64,000 nt of DNA. Origin: Pseudomonas defluvii (lineage in GTDB: Bacteria; Pseudomonadota; Gammaproteobacteria; Pseudomonadales; Pseudomonadaceae). The DNA lies in contig NZ_MBPN01000014.1 of assembly GCF_001695625.1 (NCBI RefSeq), positions 1-64,000 of the forward strand, read 5' to 3'. A program made the translations under genes and the position numbers. The notes under the pieces were generated by a model. It was given only the letters and a program-made list of their open reading frames with translations, was not told the DNA's origin and ran no database searches. Shown here one piece after another: positions 19,067-27,167 of this stretch; position 1 is the stretch's first letter, and each line of letters starts with the position of its first letter.

Positions 19067-19813
19067 ATGCAGCAAGTCATCGTCATAACCGGCGCAAGCC
19101 GTGGCATCGGTGCCGCTACCGCACGTCTTGCGGCGCTTCAGGGCTATCGGGTTTGCATCAACTATCACGCCGACGATGAGGCGGCCGAGCGTGTGTTGGC
19201 TGAGGTCCGTGAGTTGGGTGCCGAGGCGATTGCCGTTCGCGCCGATGTCAGTGTCGAAGATGAAGTCATCCAGTTGTTTCATCGGGTCGACAGTGAGTTG
19301 GGGCGGGTGACGGCGCTGGTCAACAACGCCGGGACCATCGGGCACACCAGCCGGCTTGAGGACATGTCCGAGTTCCGTCTGCTCAAGCTGATGAAGACCA
19401 ATGTGGTGGGGCCTATGCTCTGCGCCAAACATGCGCTGCAGCGCATGTCGACCCGCCATGGCGGGCTGGGGGGCAGTATCGTGAACGTATCTTCAGTGGC
19501 CGCCCGGCTCGGTTCGCCCAACGAATATGTCGATTATGCCGCCTCCAAAGGTGCGCTGGACACGTTTACCGTGGGGCTGGCCAAGGAGGTCGCGAGTGAC
19601 GGTGTGCGGGTCAACGCCGTGCGTCCTGGCTACATTCACACCGATTTCCACGCGCTCAGTGGCGACCCGGACCGGGTCAGCACGCTGGAGGCCAGCCTCC
19701 CCATGGGGCGCGGCGGGCGGGCTGAAGAAGTGGCCGAGGCCATTATCTGGTTGCTGTCGGACAAGGCGTCCTATTCCACCGGCAGTTTTATCGAGTTGGG
19801 GGGTGGGCGCTGA
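19067..19813 (+). CDS. Short-chain dehydrogenase/reductase (YgfF-like)
   Basis: A 248-residue classical SDR: nucleotide-binding TGASRGIG (residues 8-15), NNAG (86-89), catalytic Ser142/143, Tyr157 and Lys161 (YAASK). Likely oxidises or reduces an alcohol/ketone with NAD(P)H; Asn32-Tyr33-His34 after the second strand suggests NADP(H). Closest in style to E. coli YgfF, whose substrate is unknown. AAGGGG precedes the ATG. Convergent with the MocR gene, 12 bases away. Confidence 0.88.
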   Translation: MQQVIVITGASRGIGAATARLAALQGYRVCINYHADDEAAERVLAEVRELGAEAIAVRADVSVEDEVIQLFHRVDSELGRVTALVNNAGTIGHTSRLEDMSEFRLLKLMKTNVVGPMLCAKHALQRMSTRHGGLGGSIVNVSSVAARLGSPNEYVDYAASKGALDTFTVGLAKEVASDGVRVNAVRPGYIHTDFHALSGDPDRVSTLEASLPMGRGGRAEEVAEAIIWLLSDKASYSTGSFIELGGGR

Positions 19814-19825
19814 CGCGCCTGCAGA

Positions 19826-21238
19826 TCAGAACGAGCGGACGATTCGCCCCAGTGTCTCCATGGCCTTTTCCGATTGCTCGGTCCAAGGGCTGCCGTAGTT
19901 CAATCGTATGCAGTTACGAAAGCGCTGAGTGGCTGAGAAAATCGGCCCCGGTGCAATGCTGATACCTTGTGCCAAGGCCATCTGAAAGAGCTTCAGAGAG
20001 TCCATCTGCTCCGGCAATTCCAGCCACAGGAAGTAGCCTCCATCCGGGTGGCTGACCCGCGTTTGTGCCGGAAAATGCCTGGCAATGGCCGCGAGCATGG
20101 CGCTCTGCTGTTCTTCCAGGGCATAGCGCAGTTTGCGCAGGTGGCGGTCATAGCCGCCGTGCTGCAGGTAGTCGGCAATGGCTGCCTGCGCCGGCATTGA
20201 GGCGCACAGCGAGGTCATCAGCTTGAGCCGTTCGATCTTCTGGGCGTAGCGTCCGGCGGCCACCCAGCCGATGCGATACCCCGGTGCCAGGCTTTTGGAG
20301 AAGGAACCGCAGTGCATCACCAGGCCATCGGTGTCGAACGCCTTCGCCGGTTTCGGTGCCTGTTGGGCATAGTAGAGTTCGGCGTAGACGTCATCTTCAA
20401 TCAGTGGCACCTGATGCTGACGCAGCAGTTCCACCAACTGTTTCTTCTTCTCCTCCGGCATGCTGGCGCCCACCGGGTTCTGGAAATTGGTCATGCACCA
20501 GCAGGCTTTTACCGGATGCCGCTCCAGTGTCTGGGCGAGGACGCCAAGGTCGATGCCTTCGCGTGGGTGAACGGGAATTTCCACGGCCTTGAGTTTCAAC
20601 CGTTCAAGAATCTGCAGGCAGGCGTAGAACGCAGGTGCCTCGATCGCTACCAGATCGCCGGGTTCGGTGACGGCTTGCAGGCACAGGTTCAGCGCCTCCA
20701 GGGCGCCGTTGGTGATCAGCAGCTCCTCCATCGGCAGCATCAAGCCGCCGACCATATAGCGCAGGGCTATCTGCCGCCGCAGTTGCGGGTTGCCTGGCGA
20801 CAGGTCGGTGACCACCATGCGTGGGTCCATTTCCCGGCTGGCGCTGGCCAGCGAGCGGGCCAGGCGCGGCAGTGGGAACAGGTTCGGGCTCGGGAAGGCC
20901 GAGCCGAAGGCGACGGTTTGCGGGTCTTTGATCGAGTCGAGGATGGAGAACACCAGTTCGCTGACGTCAACTTCGGTGGACTCGGTGGCCTGCTCGATGA
21001 TCTGCGGCTCATTGAACTGGCGTGGTGCGTGGGCGTTAACGAAATAGCCGGAACGTGGCCGGGCGCGGATCAGCCCGCGACGCTCCAGCAGGTAATACGC
21101 CTGGAACACCGTGGACGGGCTGACGCCGTGGGTCTGGCTGGCATAGCGCACCGACGGTACTCGCTGGCCAGGGCCGAGCACCCCGGAACGGATCAGTTCG
21201 GCAATATCGTCGGCGAATTTCTCGTAGCGTTTCATCAT
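19826..21238 (-). CDS. MocR-type GntR/aminotransferase transcription regulator
   Basis: A 470-residue chimera: GntR winged helix (about 1-75; SGVLGPGQRVPSVRYASQTHGVSPSTVFQAYYLLERRGLI) followed by a fold-type I aminotransferase domain with the PLP lysine in GSFSKSLAPGYRIGW. MocR regulators use PLP or an amino-acid adduct as effector. The target is not evident: it starts 36 bases downstream of ccoG on the same strand, so it may be read from there, and is convergent with the SDR gene. Confidence 0.9.
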   Translation of the reverse strand: MMKRYEKFADDIAELIRSGVLGPGQRVPSVRYASQTHGVSPSTVFQAYYLLERRGLIRARPRSGYFVNAHAPRQFNEPQIIEQATESTEVDVSELVFSILDSIKDPQTVAFGSAFPSPNLFPLPRLARSLASASREMDPRMVVTDLSPGNPQLRRQIALRYMVGGLMLPMEELLITNGALEALNLCLQAVTEPGDLVAIEAPAFYACLQILERLKLKAVEIPVHPREGIDLGVLAQTLERHPVKACWCMTNFQNPVGASMPEEKKKQLVELLRQHQVPLIEDDVYAELYYAQQAPKPAKAFDTDGLVMHCGSFSKSLAPGYRIGWVAAGRYAQKIERLKLMTSLCASMPAQAAIADYLQHGGYDRHLRKLRYALEEQQSAMLAAIARHFPAQTRVSHPDGGYFLWLELPEQMDSLKLFQMALAQGISIAPGPIFSATQRFRNCIRLNYGSPWTEQSEKAMETLGRIVRSF

Positions 21239-21274
21239 GGCTCGGCAGGTTCTGGGTACACGGAGTGTATGTGA

Positions 21275-22687
21275 TCAGCGGTTCAAAGGCGCAACAAAGC
21301 GGCTGCGGGCCACGCTGCGTACGCTGGGTTCATCGCTGTCGACAACCTCGAAACTGATCTCCTGGGCGCTGCTGTCCGGACGGTCGGCGAGCATGGCCAC
21401 CGAGACCGGCAAGTCGCTGATCTCGCCCGGTGCCAGGTTGAACTCGGTCTGGCCGTGGAGCACGAAGCCTTCGCTGTCGACCAGGCGCAGGCGGTAATGC
21501 TGGCGCTGTTGGGTTTTGTTGATGACCTTGAGGGTGTAGATGTTCTCGATCTGCCCCAGGTTGTTTTCCCGGAACAGGCCGCGGTCCTTGCTGACATCGA
21601 GCGAGACCATTGGGCGCTGGTTCAAGGCAATCACCAGGGCACCGATCATCACCACCAGCACGGTGCAGTAGCCGAGCAAGCGTGGGCGCAGCCAATGGGT
21701 TTTGCCCCCTTGCAGGGTGTGTTCGGACTTGTAGCCGATCAGGCCACGGTCATAGCCCATCTTGTCCATGATCGAGTCGCAGGCGTCGATGCAGGCCGCA
21801 CAACCGATGCACTCCATTTGCAGGCCATCGCGGATGTCGATGCCGGTGGGGCAAACCTGTACGCACATATGGCAGTCGATGCAGTCGCCCAGGCCCTTGG
21901 CCTTGTGGTCGACGTCTTTCTTGCGTGGGCCGCGTGACTCGCCGCGTCGCGGGTCATAGGCGACGGTCAGGGTGTCTTTGTCGAACATCACGCTCTGGAA
22001 GCGGGCGTAGGGGCACATGTGCATGCAGACGGCTTCACGTAGCCAGCCAGCATTGATGTAGGTTGCCCCGGTGAAAAACAGCACCCAGAACAGGCTGACG
22101 CCGCCCAGTTGCAAGCTGAAAAGTTCTTCGGCCAGTGGCCGGACCGGCGTGAAGTAGCCAACAAAGGTCAGCCCGGTCAGTACGCTTATGGCCAGCCACA
22201 GGGTGTGCTTGGCTGAACGGCGGGCCAGCTTGTTCAGGCTCCAGGGCGCAGCATCCAGTTTGATTCGCTGGTTGCGCTCGCCTTCGGTGATCTTCTCGCA
22301 CCACATGAAGATCCACGTCCAGGAGCTTTGCGGGCAGGTATAACCGCACCAGATGCGCCCGGCAAACACGGTAATGGCGAACAGGCCAAAGGCGCAGATG
22401 ATCAGCAATGCCGAAAGCAGGATGAAATCCTGCGGCCAGAACGTGGCACCGAAAATATGGAACTTGCTTTCGGCCAGGTCCCAGAGCACGGCCTGACGAC
22501 CGCCCCAGTTCAACCAGACCGTGCCGAAAAACAGCAGGAAAAGAAAGCCGGCACCACCGATGCGCAGGTTGCGGAACAGGCCGGTGAAGCTGCGGGTGTG
22601 GATATGTCCGTCGCTGCTGGCGGCCTTCTTCTTGAAGGGGGAGGGCTCGGCAATCTCAACGATCTGGACGGGGATTCTATCGCTCAT
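21275..22687 (-). CDS. ccoG: Cytochrome c oxidase accessory protein CcoG (FixG/RdxA)
   Basis: A 470-residue membrane iron-sulfur protein: five hydrophobic segments (about 35-345), the NapH-like motif GRIWCGYTCPQSSWTWIF, two [4Fe-4S] ferredoxin sites (CIDCHMCVQVCPTGID and CIGCAACIDACDSIM) and a periplasmic C-terminal Ig-like domain. CcoG helps deliver copper to cbb3 oxidase, probably by reducing Cu(II). The ccoNOPQ oxidase genes are not in the window, so the gene stands apart here. No clear Anr/FNR box (TTGAT-N4-ATCAA) is seen upstream. Confidence 0.93.
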   Translation of the reverse strand: MSDRIPVQIVEIAEPSPFKKKAASSDGHIHTRSFTGLFRNLRIGGAGFLFLLFFGTVWLNWGGRQAVLWDLAESKFHIFGATFWPQDFILLSALLIICAFGLFAITVFAGRIWCGYTCPQSSWTWIFMWCEKITEGERNQRIKLDAAPWSLNKLARRSAKHTLWLAISVLTGLTFVGYFTPVRPLAEELFSLQLGGVSLFWVLFFTGATYINAGWLREAVCMHMCPYARFQSVMFDKDTLTVAYDPRRGESRGPRKKDVDHKAKGLGDCIDCHMCVQVCPTGIDIRDGLQMECIGCAACIDACDSIMDKMGYDRGLIGYKSEHTLQGGKTHWLRPRLLGYCTVLVVMIGALVIALNQRPMVSLDVSKDRGLFRENNLGQIENIYTLKVINKTQQRQHYRLRLVDSEGFVLHGQTEFNLAPGEISDLPVSVAMLADRPDSSAQEISFEVVDSDEPSVRSVARSRFVAPLNR

Positions 22688-22911
22688 GGTTCGTCGCTCA
22701 TCAGGCCTCGATCAGGCCAGAGCACTATGGCGAGCGTTCTGTTTGCATAACAGGCTCAGGTATTGCGATAAAAACCGTATCAGATTCAGTTGGGTGGGGG
22801 CGCAGGCCGCAGATTGCCTGGCTCGGGCCGTTGTGCGCGACGTGCCTGCGACTATCCACCGCACCCGTTGCAGAGGCGTGGATCTGTGGGCGATTTTTGA
22901 GGAGGCAGGAA

Positions 22912-23273
22912 GCACTGAGGGGAGCCTAGGCTCCCCTCAAAGATTGTTGCGTGCTCTTTTTATTATTGTGAGGGTGGCCTTTTGTTGTTTTTGTCGGCCA
23001 CGACCTCTGTGTTGCGGGCGATCCCCATCCGGGATCAAGAGCAAACGTATTTTTTTGAGCGCTGATCTGCTTTCATCATTGCTGATACAACCTGACGGGC
23101 GCTACCTTGGGGTAGTTTTATTGTTCTCTGCCTGGTCGTGGGGGCACGCCCCCGAAAAGCACATCATCTCCAAAAAAATCTGTTAGCTGCGTCTCTGCCG
23201 TGGTTGTTCTTGTTATGCCAGAGTCGTTGCGTCTTATTTTTATTGGGTTGTCGCATTTTTTATTGTTGTTGTA
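22912..23273 (-). ncRNA. crcY: Catabolite-repression small RNA CrcY (CrcZ/Y/X family)
   Basis: On the minus strand this non-coding stretch holds at least six A-rich Hfq/Crc-type CA motifs: ACAACAACAATAAAAAA (23254-23272), CAATAAAAATAAGA (23231-23245), ATAACAAGAACAACCA (23201-23217), AGAGAACAATAAAAC (23115-23129), GACAAAAACAACAAAAGG (22978-22995) and ACAATAATAAAAAGAG (22953-22969), plus AACAATC near 22945. It follows a sigma-54 promoter and ends in a 10-bp hairpin. Length of about 360 nt agrees with CrcY/CrcZ. In P. putida crcY is known to lie beside the HMG-CoA lyase gene, as here. The RNA titrates Hfq/Crc and so relieves carbon catabolite repression. Ends are inferred. Confidence 0.88.
22916..22939 (-). 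terminator. crcY terminator hairpin
   Basis: Perfect 24-base palindrome: 10-bp stem TGAGGGGAGC with loop CTAG. It directly follows the last A-rich motif of crcY. The T-run after it is weak. Confidence 0.8.
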
Positions 23274-23281
23274 CCGAACAT

Positions 23282-23300
23282 ATAGCAGGTGGCGTGCCAA
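23282..23300 (-). promoter_or_regulatory. Sigma-54 promoter of crcY
   Basis: Minus-strand TTGGCACGCCACCTGCTAT: GG at 23298-23297 and GC at 23286-23285 give the exact -24/-12 spacing, with TGGCAC and TGCT matching the consensus. It places the RNA start near 23273, just before the first CA motif. Confidence 0.88.
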
Positions 23301-23379
23301 CTTTTTAAAACTCAATAAAATCAATGGTTTAGAGATTTTGTTGAAAAGGTTGGCCGGGAGAATCTGTCGATTTGTTTCT

Positions 23380-23445
23380 GTGTTACCCGTTTTTTCCCTG
23401 AAAAATGTGGGGGCGGTAACACTGGCTGCGAGGCCGGCTGTTACC
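23380..23445. promoter_or_regulatory. CbrB-type activator half-sites upstream of crcY
   Basis: Three TGTTAC half-sites in alternating orientation: GTGTTACC at 23380-23387, GGTAACAC at 23415-23422 and TGTTACC at 23439-23445. They lie about 105-170 bases upstream of the predicted crcY start, where an enhancer-binding protein for sigma-54 would bind. TGTTAC/GTAACA inverted pairs are the reported CbrB signature. The segment also lies just past the HMG-CoA lyase stop. Confidence 0.75.
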
Positions 23446-23454
23446 GTCACGGGA

Positions 23455-24354
23455 TTACTGGGCGTTACGTGCACGCGCAACACGTGAACCGCTGGCGCGG
23501 CCCAGAACGTTGCTGATCCGCTGGCCGGCTGCAATCAGTGCGTCCAGGTCGATACCGGTCTTGATGCCCAGGCCCTGAAGCATGTACAGCACATCCTCAC
23601 TGGCCACGTTACCGCTGGCGCCCTTGGCATAAGGGCAGCCACCCAGCCCTGCGACCGAGCTGTCGAACACGGCAATCCCTTCCAGCAGGCTGGCATAGAC
23701 GTTGGCCAGTGCCTGGCCATAGGTGTCATGGAAGTGCCCGGCCAGTTGTGCCCGTGGTACCTGCGCACCAACCACCTCGAACATCCGGCGGGTTGCGCCT
23801 GGGGTGCCGGTACCGATGGTGTCACCCAGCGAGACTTCATAGCAGCCCATGTCGTAAAGCTCGCGGGCTACCGGGGCCACTTGCTCGGCGCTTACCGCAC
23901 CTTCATAAGGGCAGCCCAGTACACACGACACATAGCCGCGTACACGCACGCCGTGCTGTCGTGCGGCTTCCATGATCGGTACGAAGCGTTGCAGGCTCTC
24001 GCTGATCGAGCAGTTGATGTTTCGCTGCGAGAAGGCTTCAGAGGCCGCCGCGAATACCGCGACCTCCTTGACTCCGGCGGCCAGTGCGTCCTCGAAACCG
24101 CGCAGGTTCGGTGCCAGGGCGGCGTAGGTCACGCCGGCTTTTTGTTTGATGTGCGCGAACACATCGGCGGAACCCGCCATTTGCGGTACCCACTTCGGTG
24201 AGACAAAGCTGCCGACTTCAATGTAACCAAGCCCCGCAGCAGTCAGGTCATCGACCAGCTGTACCTTGTCTGCCACGCTGATCGGCTGGGCTTCGTTCTG
24301 CAGGCCGTCGCGTGGGCCGACTTCGACCAGGCGGACATTCTCGGGCATTGTCAT
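23455..24354 (-). CDS. mvaB: Hydroxymethylglutaryl-CoA lyase
   Basis: A 299-residue enzyme of the HMGL-like family that cleaves 3-hydroxy-3-methylglutaryl-CoA to acetoacetate and acetyl-CoA, the last step of leucine catabolism. Signatures: LVEVGPRDGLQNE, VSCVLGCPYEG, the metal-binding HFHDTYG and the active-site SVAGLGGCPYAKGASGN. It overlaps the liuR gene by 4 bases (ATGA), so regulator and enzyme are translated together. The other liu genes (isovaleryl-CoA dehydrogenase, methylcrotonyl-CoA carboxylase) are not in this window. Called liuE in P. aeruginosa. Confidence 0.95.
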   Translation of the reverse strand: MTMPENVRLVEVGPRDGLQNEAQPISVADKVQLVDDLTAAGLGYIEVGSFVSPKWVPQMAGSADVFAHIKQKAGVTYAALAPNLRGFEDALAAGVKEVAVFAAASEAFSQRNINCSISESLQRFVPIMEAARQHGVRVRGYVSCVLGCPYEGAVSAEQVAPVARELYDMGCYEVSLGDTIGTGTPGATRRMFEVVGAQVPRAQLAGHFHDTYGQALANVYASLLEGIAVFDSSVAGLGGCPYAKGASGNVASEDVLYMLQGLGIKTGIDLDALIAAGQRISNVLGRASGSRVARARNAQ

Positions 24355-24776
24355 TGGGAGGGTTCCTGTGAGGCCTCAACGGCGCTTTTCTGATTGTTCA
24401 GGGTGGTTGCCAGCGCCTGTATGCAGCGCTCTTCGGCGGTGTCCAGTTCCAGTTGCATCTGTTGGATGTCGAGTAACTGCTGCTCAAGCTGGGCGCGCCG
24501 CTCGGCAATCTTTGCCAACATGCTGTTGAGCTGCTTCTGGTTACCGCTGCTGGGGTCGTAGAGCTCGATCAGCTCGCGGCACTCTGCCAGCGAAAAGCCG
24601 ATTCGCTTGCCACGCAGGATCAGCTTCAGGCTGACTTTGTCGCGAGCCGTATAGATACGCTCCAGGCCCCGGCGTTCGGGGCTGAGCAGTCCTTGCTCCT
24701 CATAAAAGCGAATGGCACGGGTGGTAATGTCCAGTTCGCGGGAAAGGTCGGAAATACTGTAGGTCTGGCTACTCAT
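24351..24776 (-). CDS. liuR: MerR-family regulator LiuR
   Basis: A 141-residue MerR-type regulator: winged helix (YSISDLSRELDITTRAIRFYEEQGLLSPERRG) followed by the dimer coiled coil (about 85-130). There is no metal-binding cysteine pair, as expected for the LiuR subgroup that controls branched-chain amino acid and fatty acid breakdown. Coupling to HMG-CoA lyase by a 4-base overlap and a MerR-type operator upstream support this. Confidence 0.88.
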   Translation of the reverse strand: MSSQTYSISDLSRELDITTRAIRFYEEQGLLSPERRGLERIYTARDKVSLKLILRGKRIGFSLAECRELIELYDPSSGNQKQLNSMLAKIAERRAQLEQQLLDIQQMQLELDTAEERCIQALATTLNNQKSAVEASQEPSQ

Positions 24777-24804
24777 GGCAAGGCTCGGCTAGGTGCATGC
24801 GCTA

Positions 24805-24834
24805 AACCTAAAGGCAGCTTTACGTATACGTCAA
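24805..24834 (-). promoter_or_regulatory. MerR-type promoter with LiuR-like operator
   Basis: Near-palindrome TTTACGTATACGTCAA (24819-24834). On the minus strand TTGACG (24834-24829) serves as -35 and TAGGTT (24810-24805) as -10, with an 18-bp spacer that contains most of the operator. It is about 30 bases upstream of the liuR start, which fits autoregulation of liuR-mvaB. Confidence 0.7.
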
Positions 24835-24870
24835 GCTGGATTGTGATTGTGCATGCGACAGGGTTTGAGT

Positions 24871-25797
24871 TCAGGCGTGTACGGGCTGCGTTTCTTGCGC
24901 GACGACCCGTTGGCACAACTCGATGATCTGCTCGCGCATCCAGCGGTTGGCGGGGTCCTGGTCCGTGCTCTCATGCCAGTACAGGTGGGTTTCCAGCGGC
25001 GGAACATCGTTGACCGGCAGTGGTGTGAAATTCAGATGATGGAGCCGAGCAAAGCGTTCTGGCACGGTCATCACCATGTCGGTCTGTTGCAACACCTGCG
25101 AGGCCATCAGGTAATGTTGTGAACGCAGGGCGATCTTGCGTTGCAAGCCCATCTTGCCCAGTGCCAGGTCGACATAGCCCAGCCCGTTGCGGCGGCTGGA
25201 AATGTGGATGTGGGTCAGGCCCATGTATTCATCCAGGCTGAGCGTGTCTTTGGCCAGCGGGTGGCCCTCGCGCATGGCGCAGACGTACTGGTCTTGCATC
25301 AGTTTTACATGACGCACTTGCGGGTCTGTGTTGAGCGGCGCGTCGACGGCGAAGTCAAGGCGCCCGGCCGCCAGCTCCTTGGTGGTCTCTCGGCGTTTGC
25401 AGAGGAAACTTTCGATGGCCACTGCCGGGGCCAGACGCCGCAGGCGTTGGAACAAGGGGGGCAGAATCACCGCTTCGGTCAGGTCCGTCATGCTGATACG
25501 AAAGGTCTTGTTCGCCTGCAGGGGGTTGAAGATCCGGCTCTCCTGTACCGACACACGCAGCAACGACAGGGCGTTACGCACCGGGCCGATAATGTTCTGG
25601 GCCATGGGGGTAGGCACCATGCCCTGAGCGGTACGCACGAACAAGGGATCGTTGAAGGTATCACGCAGCCGTGCCAGGGCGTTGGAGACCGCTGGCTGGG
25701 TAATGCCGACGATCTGCCCGGCGCGGGTCAGGTTGGCTTCGGTGTAGATCGCATCGAAGACGATAAACAGATTGAGATCGACCTTGTTCAGGTTCAT
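24871..25797 (-). CDS. LysR-family transcriptional regulator
   Basis: A 308-residue LTTR: N-terminal helix-turn-helix (VDLNLFIVFDAIYTEANLTRAGQIVGITQPAVSNALARLRDTFNDPLFVRTAQGM) and a C-terminal effector domain (about 95-300). The N-terminal sequence resembles the NodD/LeuO-type branch. Divergent from an acyl-CoA dehydrogenase gene across 137 bases, the classical layout for an LTTR and its target. Effector unknown. Confidence 0.9.
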   Translation of the reverse strand: MNLNKVDLNLFIVFDAIYTEANLTRAGQIVGITQPAVSNALARLRDTFNDPLFVRTAQGMVPTPMAQNIIGPVRNALSLLRVSVQESRIFNPLQANKTFRISMTDLTEAVILPPLFQRLRRLAPAVAIESFLCKRRETTKELAAGRLDFAVDAPLNTDPQVRHVKLMQDQYVCAMREGHPLAKDTLSLDEYMGLTHIHISSRRNGLGYVDLALGKMGLQRKIALRSQHYLMASQVLQQTDMVMTVPERFARLHHLNFTPLPVNDVPPLETHLYWHESTDQDPANRWMREQIIELCQRVVAQETQPVHA

Positions 25798-25934
25798 GGG
25801 CGCTGCTCTTGTAGGTGTTATCTGCTGATCATATATCGCTTATGAATGTTTATACACGGTGAGAATAGGCTAGGTGGATTTTGGCCGGTGAACTACAGTC
25901 TGCTCAGCCCCTTTTTACGCAGAAGGTACTGCCG

Positions 25935-27167
25935 ATGGATTTCGCCTATTCACCCAAGGTCCAGGCGTTGCGCGAGCGCGTCATGGCGTTCATGGATGCC
26001 TATGTTTACCCGGCCGAAGCGGTCTTCGAGCGTCAGGTCGCCGAGGGTGATCGCTGGCAGCCGACTGTAATCATGGAGGAACTCAAGCGCAGGGCTCAGG
26101 CTGAAGGCCTGTGGAACCTGTTCTTGCCTGAGTCGGAACTGGGGGCGGGGCTGACCAACCTGGAATATGCGCCGTTGGCCGAAATCATGGGCCGCTCATT
26201 GCTGGGGCCGGAGCCATTCAACTGCTCTGCGCCGGACACCGGCAACATGGAAGTGTTGGTGCGCTATGGCAGTGAGGCGCATAAGCAGCAGTGGCTGGTG
26301 CCCTTGTTGCGTGGCGAGATTCGTTCTGCGTTCGCCATGACCGAGCCGGACGTGGCATCTTCTGACGCCACCAATATGCAAGCTACGGCGGTGCGCGATG
26401 GCGACGCGTGGGTGATCAATGGGCGCAAATGGTGGACCTCCGGCGCCTGTGATCCGCGTTGCAAGGTCATGATCTTCATGGGCTTGAGCAACCCGCAAGG
26501 GCCACGTCATCAACAGCACTCGATGATCCTGGTACCTACCGATACCCCCGGGGTGAACATTGTCAGGCCGTTGCCGGTGTTCGGTTATGACGATGCGCCC
26601 CATGGTCATGCTGAAGTGCTCTTCGAGAATGTCCGCGTACCCTACGACAACGTATTGCTGGGCGAGGGCAGGGGTTTTGAGATTGCCCAGGGCCGTCTCG
26701 GCCCAGGCCGCATTCACCACTGCATGCGTTCGATCGGTATGGCCGAGCGTGCCCTGGAGTTGATGTGCAAGCGTTCAGTGGCGCGCAACGCCTTTGGCAA
26801 ACCGCTGGCGCGGCTGGGCGGTAACATCGACAAGATCGCTGATTCGCGGATGGAGATCGACATGGCCCGACTGTTGACCCTCAAGGCGGCCTACATGATG
26901 GACACGGTGGGTAACAAGGTGGCCCGCAGCGAGATCGCCCAGATCAAGGTGGTGGCACCAAACGTTGCGTTGAAGGTGATCGATCGGGCCATTCAGATAC
27001 ATGGCGGGGCTGGCGTTTCCGGTGACTTCCCGCTGGCCTACATGTACGCCATGCAGCGCACGTTACGATTGGCCGATGGCCCGGATGAGGTCCACCGCGC
27101 CGCGATCGGCAAGTACGAGATCGGCAAGTACGTACCGCGCGAGCCACTTCGCAGCGAGCCTCAGTAA
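25935..27167 (+). CDS. Acyl-CoA dehydrogenase family protein (ACAD10/11-like)
   Basis: A 410-residue FAD enzyme: [41 protein letters not shown], the catalytic-loop region and the C-terminal [35 protein letters not shown]. The WWTSGA and ADGPDEVH motifs are those of the ACAD10/11-type group, which handles branched or 4-hydroxy acyl-CoAs in some species. The ATG at 25935 ([16 protein letters not shown]) is the usual family start, with GAAGG upstream. Likely controlled by the divergent LysR gene. It overlaps the convergent PstS-OmpA gene by 7 bases. Confidence 0.9.
   Translation: MDFAYSPKVQALRERVMAFMDAYVYPAEAVFERQVAEGDRWQPTVIMEELKRRAQAEGLWNLFLPESELGAGLTNLEYAPLAEIMGRSLLGPEPFNCSAPDTGNMEVLVRYGSEAHKQQWLVPLLRGEIRSAFAMTEPDVASSDATNMQATAVRDGDAWVINGRKWWTSGACDPRCKVMIFMGLSNPQGPRHQQHSMILVPTDTPGVNIVRPLPVFGYDDAPHGHAEVLFENVRVPYDNVLLGEGRGFEIAQGRLGPGRIHHCMRSIGMAERALELMCKRSVARNAFGKPLARLGGNIDKIADSRMEIDMARLLTLKAAYMMDTVGNKVARSEIAQIKVVAPNVALKVIDRAIQIHGGAGVSGDFPLAYMYAMQRTLRLADGPDEVHRAAIGKYEIGKYVPREPLRSEPQ

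Noticed and set aside
22688..22915. Anr/FNR box upstream of ccoG
   Set aside because: Looked for TTGAT-N4-ATCAA; only poor half-sites found.
22521..23186. A 221-codon + strand frame between ccoG and crcY
   Set aside because: Its first part is antisense to ccoG and the rest covers crcY; codon use changes along it.
23200..23487. A 95-codon + strand frame in the crcY region
   Set aside because: No ribosome site, no family match, and it lies opposite the sRNA and its promoter.
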